Shown here: positions 10,376 to 19,392 of the stretch, piece by piece
How the letters are laid out: each line of letters opens with the position of its first letter
How positions within the stretch are numbered: the first letter of the stretch is position 1
Assembly (NCBI RefSeq): GCF_001277235.1
Contig: NZ_CP012266.1
Span: 1-64,000 of the forward strand
Source: Cronobacter dublinensis subsp. dublinensis LMG 23823
GTDB taxonomy: Bacteria; Pseudomonadota; Gammaproteobacteria; Enterobacterales; Enterobacteriaceae
Reading direction: 5' to 3'
Length of the DNA: 64,000 bases
Program-made: the position numbers and the translations under genes
The notes under the pieces: generated by a model
Databases searched by the model: none
Seen by the model: only the letters and a program-made list of their open reading frames with translations
Told to the model about the DNA's origin: nothing

Positions 10376-10428
10376 GCGCGTGGCGAGCATGAAAAGGGTC
10401 GCCACAGCGCGGCCTTTTTTGTTTTTTT
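10376..10428 (+). terminator. terminator of the small CRP-controlled unit
   Basis: Stem GTGGCGA (10380-10386) with TCGCCAC (10399-10405), extended by flanking GCGC pairs, then GGCC and two T runs (10415-10420 and 10422-10428). Confidence 0.6.
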
Positions 10429-10739
10429 CAAAAGCCCCCGTCTTCTTGTCGCTGTTTTTTGCGCTCAGCTGTCCGGAAAGGATGAATTTACGCTCGTTTT
10501 CGCTACGCTTTATTCCAGACGCAAAAAAACAGCATCCCTTTGTTTTCTTAAGCGATAAAATCACACAAGACATTCTGCGCGCCCTTTTCGGCGTTCAGAC
10601 ATACATTCAGCGCCTGCATAACATGGTAAAACAGGCGAAAAGCGGCAATTTGCCCACAGCCCGTTTTATGCTGAAAAATATGTAGAATTTCGGGCGCTAA
10701 ATCGCTTTACTTCACTCACTTTCATAAGACAGGACGACT
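10429..10739. other. intergenic stretch before glmU
   Basis: About 310 bp without a supported gene. A reading frame of about 100 codons crosses it from within the preceding terminator, but it has no ribosome binding site and a composition typical of non-coding DNA. It presumably holds the glmU promoter; I cannot point to a convincing -35/-10 pair. CAGGACGACT just before ATG 10740 is the glmU ribosome binding site. Confidence 0.5.
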
Positions 10740-12110
10740 ATGTCTAGCCATGCTATGAGCGTTGTGATCCTTGCCGCCGGCAAAGGCACGCGCATGTACT
10801 CCGATCTTCCAAAAGTGCTGCACACTCTGGCCGGGAAGCCGATGGTGCAGCATGTCATTGACGCCGCGAAACATGTCGGCGCGCAAAATATTCATCTGGT
10901 TTATGGCCATGGCGGCGATCTGCTGCAAAACACCCTGAAAGACGCCTCGCTTAACTGGGTGTTGCAGGCAGAACAGCTTGGCACCGGTCACGCGATGCAG
11001 CAGGCCGCGCCGTTCTTCAGCGACGACGAAGACGTGCTGATGCTCTACGGCGATGTGCCGCTGATCTCGGTCGAGACCCTGCAACAGCTCTGCGCGGCGA
11101 AACCGCAGGGCGGCATCGGTCTGTTGACCGTGAATCTCGACGATCCGACCGGCTATGGCCGCATCACCCGTGAAAACGGCAAGGTTTCCGGCATCGTTGA
11201 GCATAAAGACGCCAGCGACGCGCAGCGTCAGATCACTGAAATCAATACCGGCATTCTGGTCGCCAACGGCGCGGATCTGAAACGCTGGCTGGGCCAGCTC
11301 GACAACAACAATGCGCAGGGCGAGTTCTACATCACCGACATCATCGCGATGGCCTGGAACGAAGGCCGTGAAATAGCCGCTGTGCATCCGCAGCGTTTAA
11401 GCGAAGTGGAAGGGGTGAACAACCGTCTCCAGCTGTCGCGTCTTGAGCGCGTTTATCAGGCCGAGCAGGCGGAAAAACTGCTGCTGGCGGGCGTGATGCT
11501 GCGCGACCCGGCGCGTTTCGACCTGCGCGGCACGCTGAAACACGGGCGCGATGTCGAAATCGACGCTAACGTGATTATTGAAGGCGATGTCGTGCTGGGC
11601 GATCGCGTGAAGATTGGCGCAGGCTGCGTGATAAAAAACAGCGTTATTGGCGATGACTGCGAGCTAAGCCCGTACAGCGTTGTGGAAGACGCGCGTCTTG
11701 ACGCCGCCTGCACCATTGGGCCGTTTGCGCGTCTGCGTCCGGGGGCCGAACTGCTGGAAGGCGCGCACGTTGGTAACTTCGTTGAGATAAAAAAAGCGCG
11801 GCTGGGTAAAGGCTCAAAAGCGGGCCACCTGACCTATCTGGGTGACGCGGAGATTGGTGATAACGTCAACATCGGCGCGGGCACTATTACCTGCAACTAT
11901 GACGGCGCGAACAAACACAAAACCATTATCGGCGACGACGTGTTTGTCGGCTCCGACACCCAGCTGGTGGCGCCGGTGACGGTAGCCAGAGGCGCGACCA
12001 TCGCCGCAGGGACGACCGTCACGCGCAACATCGCGGAAAACGAGCTGGTGCTCACCCGCGTGCCGCAGGTCCACAAACAGGGCTGGCGTCGCCCGGTGAA
12101 GAAAAAGTAA
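10740..12110 (+). CDS. glmU: bifunctional GlcNAc-1-phosphate uridyltransferase / glucosamine-1-phosphate acetyltransferase
   Basis: Makes UDP-GlcNAc for peptidoglycan and LPS: the C-terminal domain acetylates glucosamine-1-phosphate and the N-terminal domain transfers UMP. The 456-residue length is standard. The N-terminal pyrophosphorylase motif LAAGKGTRM sits at residues 11-19; the C-terminal half is a left-handed beta-helix with hexapeptide repeats (for example IGAGCVIKNSVIGDD) and the acetyl-CoA region GAGTITCNYDGANK near 380. ATG 10740 aligns with the E. coli start. glmS follows after 226 bp, as in E. coli. Confidence 0.98.
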   Translation: MSSHAMSVVILAAGKGTRMYSDLPKVLHTLAGKPMVQHVIDAAKHVGAQNIHLVYGHGGDLLQNTLKDASLNWVLQAEQLGTGHAMQQAAPFFSDDEDVLMLYGDVPLISVETLQQLCAAKPQGGIGLLTVNLDDPTGYGRITRENGKVSGIVEHKDASDAQRQITEINTGILVANGADLKRWLGQLDNNNAQGEFYITDIIAMAWNEGREIAAVHPQRLSEVEGVNNRLQLSRLERVYQAEQAEKLLLAGVMLRDPARFDLRGTLKHGRDVEIDANVIIEGDVVLGDRVKIGAGCVIKNSVIGDDCELSPYSVVEDARLDAACTIGPFARLRPGAELLEGAHVGNFVEIKKARLGKGSKAGHLTYLGDAEIGDNVNIGAGTITCNYDGANKHKTIIGDDVFVGSDTQLVAPVTVARGATIAAGTTVTRNIAENELVLTRVPQVHKQGWRRPVKKK

Positions 12111-12336
12111 CCACGCGGCGGGTGGCGTTACGTTCACCCGCCCCACTATTGAGTCCGCCGGATAACGCATCGCGCTCATCAGGCAGACCCGGGTGAGGAG
12201 ATAAAGATATATTTCCCCCCACTAGCAGTACCTATAACGATAACCCCACTCTCTACAAGGCTCGGGGCGCCCGGAAAACGGGTAAACACAGGTCGTCGAC
12301 AACGCATGGCGAAATGCCATTGTCAGGAACTTAATT
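12111..12336 (+). promoter_or_regulatory. glmU-glmS intergenic leader with hairpins and a REP-like unit
   Basis: In E. coli the glmU-glmS transcript is cleaved by RNase E and the glmS leader is opened by the small RNA GlmZ. Here the gap holds a stem GCGGGTG/CACCCGC near 12118-12141, a REP-like palindrome near 12156-12184, and, just before the start, a perfect hairpin ATGGC-GAAAT-GCCAT (12305-12319) that precedes the RBS CAGGAAC. The last is well placed for leader control of glmS; GlmZ pairing is inferred from E. coli, not shown. Confidence 0.55.
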
Positions 12337-14166
12337 ATGTGTGGAATTGTTGGCGCAGTCGCGCAACGTGATATTGCTGAAATCCTTCTCGAAGGTTTAC
12401 GTCGTCTTGAGTACCGCGGTTATGACTCCGCTGGTCTCGCGGTCGTGGACAGCGCCGGGCATATGACCCGCCTGCGCCGTCTCGGCAAAGTCCAGATGCT
12501 GGTTCAGGCGGCGGAAGAACATCCGCTGCATGGCGGCACCGGTATTGCTCACACCCGCTGGGCGACCCACGGCGAACCTTCTGAAGGCAATGCGCACCCG
12601 CATGTCTCCGGGCATATCGTGGTGGTGCATAACGGCATTATCGAAAACCACGAACCGCTGCGCGAACTGCTGAAAACGCGCGGCTACGAATTTGTCACCG
12701 AAACTGACACCGAAGTGATCGCGCACCTGGTGCACTGGGAGCTGGAGCAGGGCGGCACGCTGCGTGAAGCGGTACTGCGCGCCATTCCTCAGCTGCGCGG
12801 CGCTTACGGCACCGTCATCATGGATAACCGCGATCCGAGCGTCCTGCTGGCCGCCCGTTCTGGCAGCCCGCTGGTGATTGGCCTTGGCATGGGCGAAAAC
12901 TTTATCGCCTCCGATCAGCTGGCGCTGCTGCCGGTGACCCGCCGCTTTATCTTCCTGGAAGAGGGCGATATCGCCGAAGTCACCCGCCGCTCCGTCGCTA
13001 TCTTTAATACCCAGGGCGAAAGCGTTTCCCGCCCGGAAATCGAATCTAACGTGCAGTATGACGCCGGCGATAAAGGCATCTACCGTCACTACATGCAAAA
13101 AGAGATCTACGAGCAGCCGAACGCGATTAAAAACACGCTCGCCGGGCGCATCAGCCACGGTGAAGTGGATTTAAACGAGCTTGGCCCGAATGCCGATGAA
13201 CTGCTGTCTCAGGTTGAGCATATCCAGATTGTCGCCTGCGGCACCTCGTACAACTCCGGCATGGTCTCCCGCTACTGGTTTGAAGCGCTGGCAGGCGTAC
13301 CGTGCGATGTCGAAATCGCCTCGGAATTCCGCTATCGCAAATCCGCCGTGCGCCGCAACAGCCTGATGATCACGCTGTCGCAGTCCGGCGAAACCGCGGA
13401 TACGCTGGCGGCGCTGCGTCTGTCCAAAGAGCTGGGCTATCTCGGCTCGCTGGCCATCTGTAACGTGCCCGGCTCGTCGCTGGTGCGTGAGTCTTCGCTG
13501 GCGCTCATGACCAAAGCCGGTACGGAAATCGGCGTGGCGTCCACTAAAGCGTTCACCACGCAGCTGACCGTTCTGCTGATGCTGGTGGCGAAACTGAGCC
13601 GCCTGAAAGGCGCGGACGCGTCCATTGAGCACGATATCGTTCACGGCCTGCAGGCGCTGCCGAGCCGTATCGAGCAAATGCTCTCGCAGGACAAACGCAT
13701 CGAGGCGCTGGCAGAGGATTTCTCCGACAAGCACCACGCACTGTTCCTGGGCCGCGGCGATCAGTATCCGATTGCGCTGGAAGGCGCGCTGAAGCTCAAA
13801 GAGATCTCTTACATCCACGCCGAAGCTTACGCGGCAGGCGAGCTCAAGCACGGCCCGCTGGCGCTCATTGACGCCGATATGCCGGTTATCGTCGTGGCGC
13901 CGAACAACGAACTGCTGGAAAAACTGAAATCCAACATCGAAGAAGTCCGCGCCCGTGGCGGCGTGCTCTACGTCTTCGCCGATCAGGACGCCGGTTTCAG
14001 CAGCAGCGACAACATGAACATCATCCCGATGCCGCATGTTGAAGACGTTATCGCGCCGATTTTCTACACGGTGCCGCTGCAACTGCTGGCTTATCACGTC
14101 GCGCTCATCAAAGGCACCGACGTTGACCAGCCGCGTAACCTGGCGAAGTCCGTCACCGTGGAATAA
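12337..14166 (+). CDS. glmS: glutamine--fructose-6-phosphate aminotransferase (isomerizing)
   Basis: Forms glucosamine-6-phosphate from fructose-6-phosphate and glutamine, the first step toward UDP-GlcNAc. The 609 residues begin MCGIVGAV; Cys2, exposed after Met removal, is the glutaminase nucleophile. Two SIS sugar-isomerase domains follow (about residues 290-430 and 460-600), with the CGTSYNSGMV and SQSGETADT loops. The C-terminus DQPRNLAKSVTVE is the family hallmark. A strong terminator follows. Confidence 0.98.
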   Translation: MCGIVGAVAQRDIAEILLEGLRRLEYRGYDSAGLAVVDSAGHMTRLRRLGKVQMLVQAAEEHPLHGGTGIAHTRWATHGEPSEGNAHPHVSGHIVVVHNGIIENHEPLRELLKTRGYEFVTETDTEVIAHLVHWELEQGGTLREAVLRAIPQLRGAYGTVIMDNRDPSVLLAARSGSPLVIGLGMGENFIASDQLALLPVTRRFIFLEEGDIAEVTRRSVAIFNTQGESVSRPEIESNVQYDAGDKGIYRHYMQKEIYEQPNAIKNTLAGRISHGEVDLNELGPNADELLSQVEHIQIVACGTSYNSGMVSRYWFEALAGVPCDVEIASEFRYRKSAVRRNSLMITLSQSGETADTLAALRLSKELGYLGSLAICNVPGSSLVRESSLALMTKAGTEIGVASTKAFTTQLTVLLMLVAKLSRLKGADASIEHDIVHGLQALPSRIEQMLSQDKRIEALAEDFSDKHHALFLGRGDQYPIALEGALKLKEISYIHAEAYAAGELKHGPLALIDADMPVIVVAPNNELLEKLKSNIEEVRARGGVLYVFADQDAGFSSSDNMNIIPMPHVEDVIAPIFYTVPLQLLAYHVALIKGTDVDQPRNLAKSVTVE

Positions 14167-14193
14167 GCCCTTTGCGCACGTGTTATGCTCTGA

Positions 14194-14225
14194 AGAGGTT
14201 GCCGGGAGGCAGCCTCTTTTTTTTC
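14194..14225 (+). terminator. glmS rho-independent terminator
   Basis: Stem AGAGGTTGCC with GGCAGCCTCT (one G-U pair) followed by eight T. It starts about 27 bp after the glmS stop. Confidence 0.88.
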
Positions 14226-14249
14226 ACAACGTCATGAAACGGATAGGTT

Positions 14250-14867
14250 ATGTCGTTTATGCAGCGCCTCGCTGACACACGGTTTTATCAGCTCATCGCT
14301 TACAGCGCCGAGGTGGATGATGATATCGCCCACCGCAGGCTGCATAAGCTCAAACTTAGAATGGCTGAGCGTCACGACTTGCCAAATGTTCGCATTATCG
14401 GCTCGCGCCGTTTCTGGCGCGTACCGGTGGGGTGCGTCTATGCCATGGTATTAAGCGCCGTACTCAATCTCGTCGCGCTGCGGCCCGCTTTTTCTGTGCT
14501 GTGGATACTCTCAGGGGTTATCTGGCTGGTCCTGCTGATCCTCGTGACGCTGATGATAGAAAAAGGGCGGCACCGCGGTTTGCGGCTGTTTCTGTATAGC
14601 GAGTTTTTTCATGCGGCGTTAAGTCTGGCGACACTGATTGCCGGATTGATAGCGTGTCCCCTTTCCGGCGCGTTCTGGCTCTGCTGGAGCGCGGGCGCGC
14701 TACTGGTGTGGGCTGCGTGGCGAATGATGAACAGTGAGGAGATGTTCAGACTGGGCCGCTGGTGTCTCGCGAACAAAATGCGCCGCTTCCATACCACAGC
14801 GCTTCAGCGCCCGTCGAAAAAACGGGCATTAAAACGGGCAAAAAATCGCGATAAGCCAGACCGATAA
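14250..14867 (+). CDS. uncharacterised four-helix inner-membrane protein
   Basis: The 205-residue product is not a family I recognise. About 55 mainly polar residues (MSFMQRLADTRFYQLIAYSAE...) precede four hydrophobic segments in two hairpins: about residues 57-76, 79-102, 115-140 and 142-160. The tail is strongly basic (RPSKKRALKRAKNRDK). ATG 14250 follows GGATAGGTT. It lies alone between the glmS terminator and a convergent gene; E. coli K-12 has no gene here that I recall. Function is not known. Confidence 0.7.
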   Translation: MSFMQRLADTRFYQLIAYSAEVDDDIAHRRLHKLKLRMAERHDLPNVRIIGSRRFWRVPVGCVYAMVLSAVLNLVALRPAFSVLWILSGVIWLVLLILVTLMIEKGRHRGLRLFLYSEFFHAALSLATLIAGLIACPLSGAFWLCWSAGALLVWAAWRMMNSEEMFRLGRWCLANKMRRFHTTALQRPSKKRALKRAKNRDKPDR

Positions 14868-14921
14868 GTAACGGATACGCGTGAGCCGTCTGGCGCCCTT
14901 GATAGCCGGGCACATGGATCA

Positions 14922-14948
14922 GCTCCCTGTCTTATACCTACAGGGAGC
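14922..14948. terminator. hairpin between convergent genes
   Basis: Perfect 9-bp stem GCTCCCTGT / ACAGGGAGC with a 9-base loop, placed between the ends of two convergent genes. No T run on either side, so terminator activity is only likely. Confidence 0.45.
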
Positions 14949-14955
14949 CCATCGC

Positions 14956-15282
14956 TTATTTAATCTTGCGTTTTAAATCTTCCAGTTCACGGGACAACTT
15001 ATCGTTTTCCTGCTCCAGCGACCTCACCCGGCTTTCCAGATCGCTGTCCTTTCTGTCGTCTGAATAACGGTTTTGTTCTTTACGTTTGTACGCGTCAACG
15101 GCTTTTTCCACATCCGAAATATCGACGTTAGAAGGTGCGATAACGCCTTCGCTGGTAAAAATCGTGACAGGCGCGCCGTGAACGCGGCCACTGTGCGCAT
15201 CCAGTTGAGCTGGCGCGGCATAACTTGTTGACGTAACAAGGAACAGTGACGCGACGGAGAAAAATGACAGTTTTTTTATCAT
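14956..15282 (-). CDS. uncharacterised periplasmic protein with C-terminal coiled coil
   Basis: A 108-residue protein with a clear signal peptide (MIKKLSFFSVASLFLVTSTSYA-AP, cleavage near residue 22), a short middle part, and a C-terminal coiled coil from about residue 80 (heptads with ESRVRSLEQENDKLSREL). The Leu-heptad pattern suggests it forms oligomers or binds a partner in the periplasm. It is transcribed away from pstS. I do not recognise the family. Confidence 0.7.
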   Translation of the reverse strand: MIKKLSFFSVASLFLVTSTSYAAPAQLDAHSGRVHGAPVTIFTSEGVIAPSNVDISDVEKAVDAYKRKEQNRYSDDRKDSDLESRVRSLEQENDKLSRELEDLKRKIK

Positions 15283-15374
15283 TACGGCTATCCTTATAAA
15301 TGTCGGGCGGGTTGCGGAATTATAAAAGCATTATTATTCATAAAGTTAAGTAAGAGATTTCTGCATCTTTTTCA

Positions 15375-15425
15375 TTGTCATAAAACTGTCATAATTCGTA
15401 CATTTATCTGTCACCAAACTGTCCT
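15375..15425 (+). promoter_or_regulatory. double Pho box of the pstS promoter
   Basis: Two 18-bp PhoB boxes in tandem, each made of CTGTCAT-type repeats around an A+T spacer: TTGTCATAAAACTGTCAT (15375-15392) and CTGTCACCAAACTGTCCT (15408-15425), about three helical turns apart. The second takes the place of a -35 box, as in E. coli pstS, so the operon should be induced by phosphate starvation through PhoB. Confidence 0.9.
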
Positions 15426-15480
15426 ACTTTGCTCACCGTAGCCACGAAACAATAAATTACGAACACCAGCAGGAGACATT

Positions 15481-16521
15481 ATGAAAGTTATGCGTACCAC
15501 CGTCGCAACTGTTGTCGCCGCGACCTTATCTCTGAGCGCTTTTTCCGCTTTCGCGGCAGCAAGTCTGACTGGCGCGGGCGCAACATTCCCGGCGCCGGTG
15601 TATGCCAAATGGGCGGATACCTACCAGAAAGAAACCGGTAACAAGGTGAACTATCAGGGTATCGGCTCCTCCGGTGGCGTGAAACAAATCATTGCTAACA
15701 CTGTTGATTTTGGTGCTTCTGACGCGCCGCTTTCTGACGAAAAATTACAGCAAGAAGGTCTTTTCCAGTTCCCGACCGTGATCGGCGGCGTGGTGCTGGC
15801 GGTTAACCTGCCGGGCTTCAAGTCTGGCGAGCTGGTGCTCGATGGCAAAACCCTCGGCGACATCTACCTTGGCAAAATCAAGAAGTGGGATGACGAGGCT
15901 ATCGCCAAACTGAACCCAGGCAAAAAACTGCCGTCGCAGAACATCGCCGTGGTACGTCGCGCTGACGGTTCCGGTACGTCTTTCGTGTTCACCAGCTACC
16001 TGGCGAAAGTGAACGACGAGTGGAAATCGAAAATCGGCTCCGGCTCTACCGTTAACTGGCCGACCGGTCTCGGCGGTAAAGGCAACGACGGTATCGCCGC
16101 GTTCGTACAGCGTCTGCCGGGCTCTATCGGCTACGTGGAATACGCCTACGCCAAGCAGAACAACCTGACCTACACCAAACTGGTTTCCGCTGACGGCAAG
16201 CCGGTCGCCCCGACGGAAGAGAGCTTCTCTAACGCCGCTAAAGGCGTGGACTGGAGCAAATCTTTCGCTCAGGACCTGACCAACCAGAAAGGCGACGACG
16301 CATGGCCTATCACCTCTACCACGTTCATTCTGGTTCACAAAGAGCAGAAGAAACCTGAGCAGGGCGCCGAAGTGCTGAAGTTCTTCGACTGGGCGTACAA
16401 GTCAGGCGCGAAACAGGCTAACGACCTGGATTACGCCTCTCTGCCGGACAGCGTGGTTGAGCAGGTTCGCGCCGCATGGAAGACCAACGTAAAAGACAGC
16501 AGTGGTAAAGCGCTGTATTGA
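15481..16521 (+). CDS. pstS: phosphate ABC transporter periplasmic binding protein PstS
   Basis: Periplasmic phosphate receptor for the high-affinity PstSCAB importer. The 346-residue precursor has a signal peptide (MKVMRTTVATVVAATLSLSAFSAFAA). Phosphate-binding loops typical of PstS are seen: ASLTGAGATFPAP at the mature start, GSSGGVKQI near residue 60 and RRADGSGTSFVF near 160. RBS CAGGAGAC precedes ATG 15481. The double Pho box lies 55-105 bp upstream. Confidence 0.98.
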   Translation: MKVMRTTVATVVAATLSLSAFSAFAAASLTGAGATFPAPVYAKWADTYQKETGNKVNYQGIGSSGGVKQIIANTVDFGASDAPLSDEKLQQEGLFQFPTVIGGVVLAVNLPGFKSGELVLDGKTLGDIYLGKIKKWDDEAIAKLNPGKKLPSQNIAVVRRADGSGTSFVFTSYLAKVNDEWKSKIGSGSTVNWPTGLGGKGNDGIAAFVQRLPGSIGYVEYAYAKQNNLTYTKLVSADGKPVAPTEESFSNAAKGVDWSKSFAQDLTNQKGDDAWPITSTTFILVHKEQKKPEQGAEVLKFFDWAYKSGAKQANDLDYASLPDSVVEQVRAAWKTNVKDSSGKALY

Positions 16522-16539
16522 TAGAGATTTACCGAAGAT

Positions 16540-16625
16540 GGCGGATGGCGCTTCGCTTATCCGCCCTACAAAAATCCGGTAACATGCTGTTTTTTGTAGG
16601 CCCGGTACGCATCACGCTGCCGGGC
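16540..16625. repeat. two REP-like palindromes between pstS and pstC
   Basis: GGCGGAT...ATCCGCC (16540-16565) and GCCCGG...CCGGGC (16600-16625), both with the short loop and bulge pattern of enterobacterial REP units. Such elements after pstS may stabilise its message or damp downstream expression, fitting the excess of binding protein over permease. Confidence 0.65.
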
Positions 16626-16660
16626 ATCATTCAAAACAGAGTTTAACTGAAGAGTGAAAT

Positions 16661-17620
16661 ATGGCTGCCACCAAGCCTGTATTTAACCCCCCAGGTAAAA
16701 AGGGCGATATGATTTTCAGCGCGCTGGTCCGACTGGCTGCGCTGATTGTGCTATTGCTGCTGGGCGGAATTATCGTGTCGCTGATTTTCTCTTCCTGGCC
16801 GAGCATGGAAAAATTTGGTTTTTCCTTCCTCTGGAACAAGGAATGGGATGCGCCGAATGAAAACTTTGGCGCGCTGGTACCGATTTACGGCACCCTGGTG
16901 ACCTCCTTTATTGCGTTGCTGATCGCGGTTCCTGTGAGCTTCGGCATCGCGCTGTTCCTGACCGAACTGGCTCCCGGCTGGCTGAAGCGCCCGCTGGGCA
17001 TCGCTATTGAGCTGCTGGCGGCGATTCCGAGTATCGTCTACGGCATGTGGGGCCTGTTTATCTTCGCCCCGCTGTTCGCGACGTATTTCCAGGAGCCGGT
17101 CGGCAACGTGCTGTCGGCTATTCCGTTTGTCGGCGCGCTCTTCTCCGGCCCGGCGTTCGGTATCGGCATTCTGGCGGCGGGTGTGATCCTCGCTATCATG
17201 ATAATTCCTTATATCGCGGCCGTAATGCGCGATGTGTTCGAACAGACCCCGGTGATGATGAAAGAGTCGGCCTACGGTATCGGCTGCACCACCTGGGAAG
17301 TTATCTGGCGCATCGTGCTGCCGTTCACCAAAAACGGCGTCATCGGCGGCGTTATGCTGGGGCTTGGCCGTGCGCTCGGCGAAACCATGGCGGTCACCTT
17401 TATCATCGGCAACACCTACCAGCTCGACAGCGCTTCCCTTTATATGCCGGGCAACAGCATTACATCTGCGCTGGCGAATGAGTTCGCCGAAGCGGAATCG
17501 GGTCTGCATGTCGCCGCCCTGATGGAGCTCGGCCTGATCCTCTTTGTGATCACCTTTATCGTGCTGGCTATCTCCCGACTCATGATTATGCGTCTGGCGA
17601 AAAACGAGGGGGCGCGCTAA
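16661..17620 (+). CDS. pstC: phosphate ABC transporter permease PstC
   Basis: Inner-membrane permease of the Pst importer; pairs with PstA. The 319 residues give six predicted helices, with a periplasmic stretch after the first one. The EAA-type coupling loop (ESAYGIGCTTWEVIWRIVLPF, near residue 205) contacts PstB. RBS TGAAGAGTGA is upstream of ATG 16661. Its TAA stop overlaps the pstA ATG by one base, which suggests coupled translation. Confidence 0.97.
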   Translation: MAATKPVFNPPGKKGDMIFSALVRLAALIVLLLLGGIIVSLIFSSWPSMEKFGFSFLWNKEWDAPNENFGALVPIYGTLVTSFIALLIAVPVSFGIALFLTELAPGWLKRPLGIAIELLAAIPSIVYGMWGLFIFAPLFATYFQEPVGNVLSAIPFVGALFSGPAFGIGILAAGVILAIMIIPYIAAVMRDVFEQTPVMMKESAYGIGCTTWEVIWRIVLPFTKNGVIGGVMLGLGRALGETMAVTFIIGNTYQLDSASLYMPGNSITSALANEFAEAESGLHVAALMELGLILFVITFIVLAISRLMIMRLAKNEGAR

Positions 17621-18510
17621 TGGCGACTATCGAACTGCAAAACCCCGCTCAACTTGCGCAGTCGCGCCGTAAAATGCAGGCGAAGCGGCGCATGAAAAAC
17701 CGCATCGCCCTGACGCTCTCGATGGCGACGATGGCGTTCGGCCTGTTCTGGCTTATCTGGATCTTATTCTCCACGGTATCGCGCGGTTTCGACGGCATGT
17801 CGCTGGCGCTCTTTACCGAGATGACGCCGCCGCCGAACACCGCGGGCGGCGGGCTTGCGAACGCGCTTGCGGGCAGCGGCCTGCTGATCCTCTGGGCGAC
17901 GGTTATCGGTACGCCGCTTGGCATCATGGCGGGGATTTATCTCGCGGAATATGGTCGCAAGTCGTTCATCGCCGAAGTCATCCGCTTTATCAACGACATT
18001 CTGCTCTCCGCGCCGTCTATCGTGGTGGGCCTGTTCGTCTACACCATCGTGGTGGCGCAGATGGAGCACTTCTCCGGCTGGGCGGGCGTCATCGCGCTGG
18101 CGCTGCTGCAGGTGCCGATTGTTATCCGCACCACTGAGAACATGCTCAAGCTGGTGCCGGACAGCCTGCGTGAAGCGGCTTACGCGCTCGGCACGCCGAA
18201 GTGGAAGATGATCTCCGCTATTACGCTTAAAGCCTCGGTGTCAGGCATTCTGACCGGCGTGCTGCTGGCGGTGGCGCGTATCGCGGGCGAAACCGCCCCG
18301 CTGCTCTTTACCGCGCTCTCTAACCAGTTCTGGAGCACGGATATGATGCAGCCTATCGCCAACCTGCCGGTGACGATTTTCAAATTCGCCATGAGCCCGT
18401 TCGCCGAGTGGCAACAATTGGCCTGGGCAGGCGTACTGATTATCACCCTTTGCGTACTGCTGCTGAATATCCTGGCGCGCGTGCTGTTCGCCAAACGTAA
18501 ACACGGTTAA
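17620..18510 (+). CDS. pstA: phosphate ABC transporter permease PstA
   Basis: Second permease subunit of the Pst system. The 296-residue protein has a basic cytoplasmic N-terminus (about 35 residues), six hydrophobic helices, and the EAA-type loop REAAYALGTPKWKMI near residue 190. The ATG overlaps the last base of the pstC stop. A short REP-like palindrome lies between it and pstB. Confidence 0.97.
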   Translation: MATIELQNPAQLAQSRRKMQAKRRMKNRIALTLSMATMAFGLFWLIWILFSTVSRGFDGMSLALFTEMTPPPNTAGGGLANALAGSGLLILWATVIGTPLGIMAGIYLAEYGRKSFIAEVIRFINDILLSAPSIVVGLFVYTIVVAQMEHFSGWAGVIALALLQVPIVIRTTENMLKLVPDSLREAAYALGTPKWKMISAITLKASVSGILTGVLLAVARIAGETAPLLFTALSNQFWSTDMMQPIANLPVTIFKFAMSPFAEWQQLAWAGVLIITLCVLLLNILARVLFAKRKHG

Positions 18511-18516
18511 TTTTTT

Positions 18517-18547
18517 GACGGCGTGGCGCATCGCGACGCCGGATAAG
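18517..18547. repeat. REP-like palindrome between pstA and pstB
   Basis: GACGGCGTGGCGCATCGC followed by GACGCCGGATAAGG: imperfect inverted repeat with the GCCGGAT core of enterobacterial REP sequences. Confidence 0.55.
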
Positions 18548-18560
18548 GAAAACGATTGAG

Positions 18561-19334
18561 ATGAGTATGGTTAATACGACCCCGAGCAAGATTCAGGTTC
18601 GCGATTTGAACTTCTACTACGGGAAATTCCATGCCCTGAAAAACATCAGCCTGGATATTGCCAAAAACGAAGTGACCGCGTTTATCGGTCCGTCTGGCTG
18701 CGGTAAATCCACGCTGCTGCGTACCTTCAACAAAATGTTCGAGCTCTACCCGGAGCAACGCGCGGAAGGCGAAATCCTGCTGGATGGCGAAAACATTCTC
18801 AACCACGCCCAGGATATCGCGCTGCTGCGCGCCAAAGTGGGCATGGTGTTCCAGAAGCCGACGCCGTTCCCGATGTCGATTTATGACAACATCGCCTTTG
18901 GCGTGCGCCTGTTTGAGAAACTCTCCCGCGCCGATATGGACGAGCGCGTGCAGTGGGCGCTGACCAAAGCCGCATTATGGAACGAAACCAAAGATAAGCT
19001 GCACCAGAGCGGCTACTCTCTCTCCGGCGGTCAGCAGCAGCGTCTGTGCATCGCGCGCGGTATCGCGATCCGCCCGGAAGTGCTTTTGCTTGATGAGCCG
19101 TGCTCCGCGCTGGACCCAATCTCCACGGGCCGTATCGAAGAGCTCATCACCGAGCTTAAGCAGGATTACACCGTGGTTATCGTGACGCACAACATGCAGC
19201 AGGCGGCGCGCTGTTCCGATCACACGGCGTTTATGTACCTCGGCGAGCTGATCGAGTTCAGTAACACAGACGATCTCTTCACCAAGCCGAAAATGAAACA
19301 AACCGAAGACTATATTACCGGTCGCTACGGTTGA
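18561..19334 (+). CDS. pstB: phosphate ABC transporter ATP-binding protein PstB
   Basis: ATPase that drives phosphate import. The 257 residues show Walker A GPSGCGKST near residue 43, the ABC signature LSGGQQQRL near 154, Walker B VLLLDEPCSALD near 174 and the switch His in VTHNMQQA. ATG 18561 (MSMVNTTPSKIQV) aligns with E. coli. With PhoU it also signals phosphate status to PhoR. Confidence 0.98.
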   Translation: MSMVNTTPSKIQVRDLNFYYGKFHALKNISLDIAKNEVTAFIGPSGCGKSTLLRTFNKMFELYPEQRAEGEILLDGENILNHAQDIALLRAKVGMVFQKPTPFPMSIYDNIAFGVRLFEKLSRADMDERVQWALTKAALWNETKDKLHQSGYSLSGGQQQRLCIARGIAIRPEVLLLDEPCSALDPISTGRIEELITELKQDYTVVIVTHNMQQAARCSDHTAFMYLGELIEFSNTDDLFTKPKMKQTEDYITGRYG

Positions 19335-19392
19335 TATGCCCTGATATCTCATGTGGGCCGCTTTTGAATTTATCGGGCATGTGGAGTGCTAA

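Noticed and set aside
10380..10685. 101-codon reading frame between atpC and glmU
   Set aside because: It starts within a terminator stem, has no ribosome binding site and a low-complexity translation.
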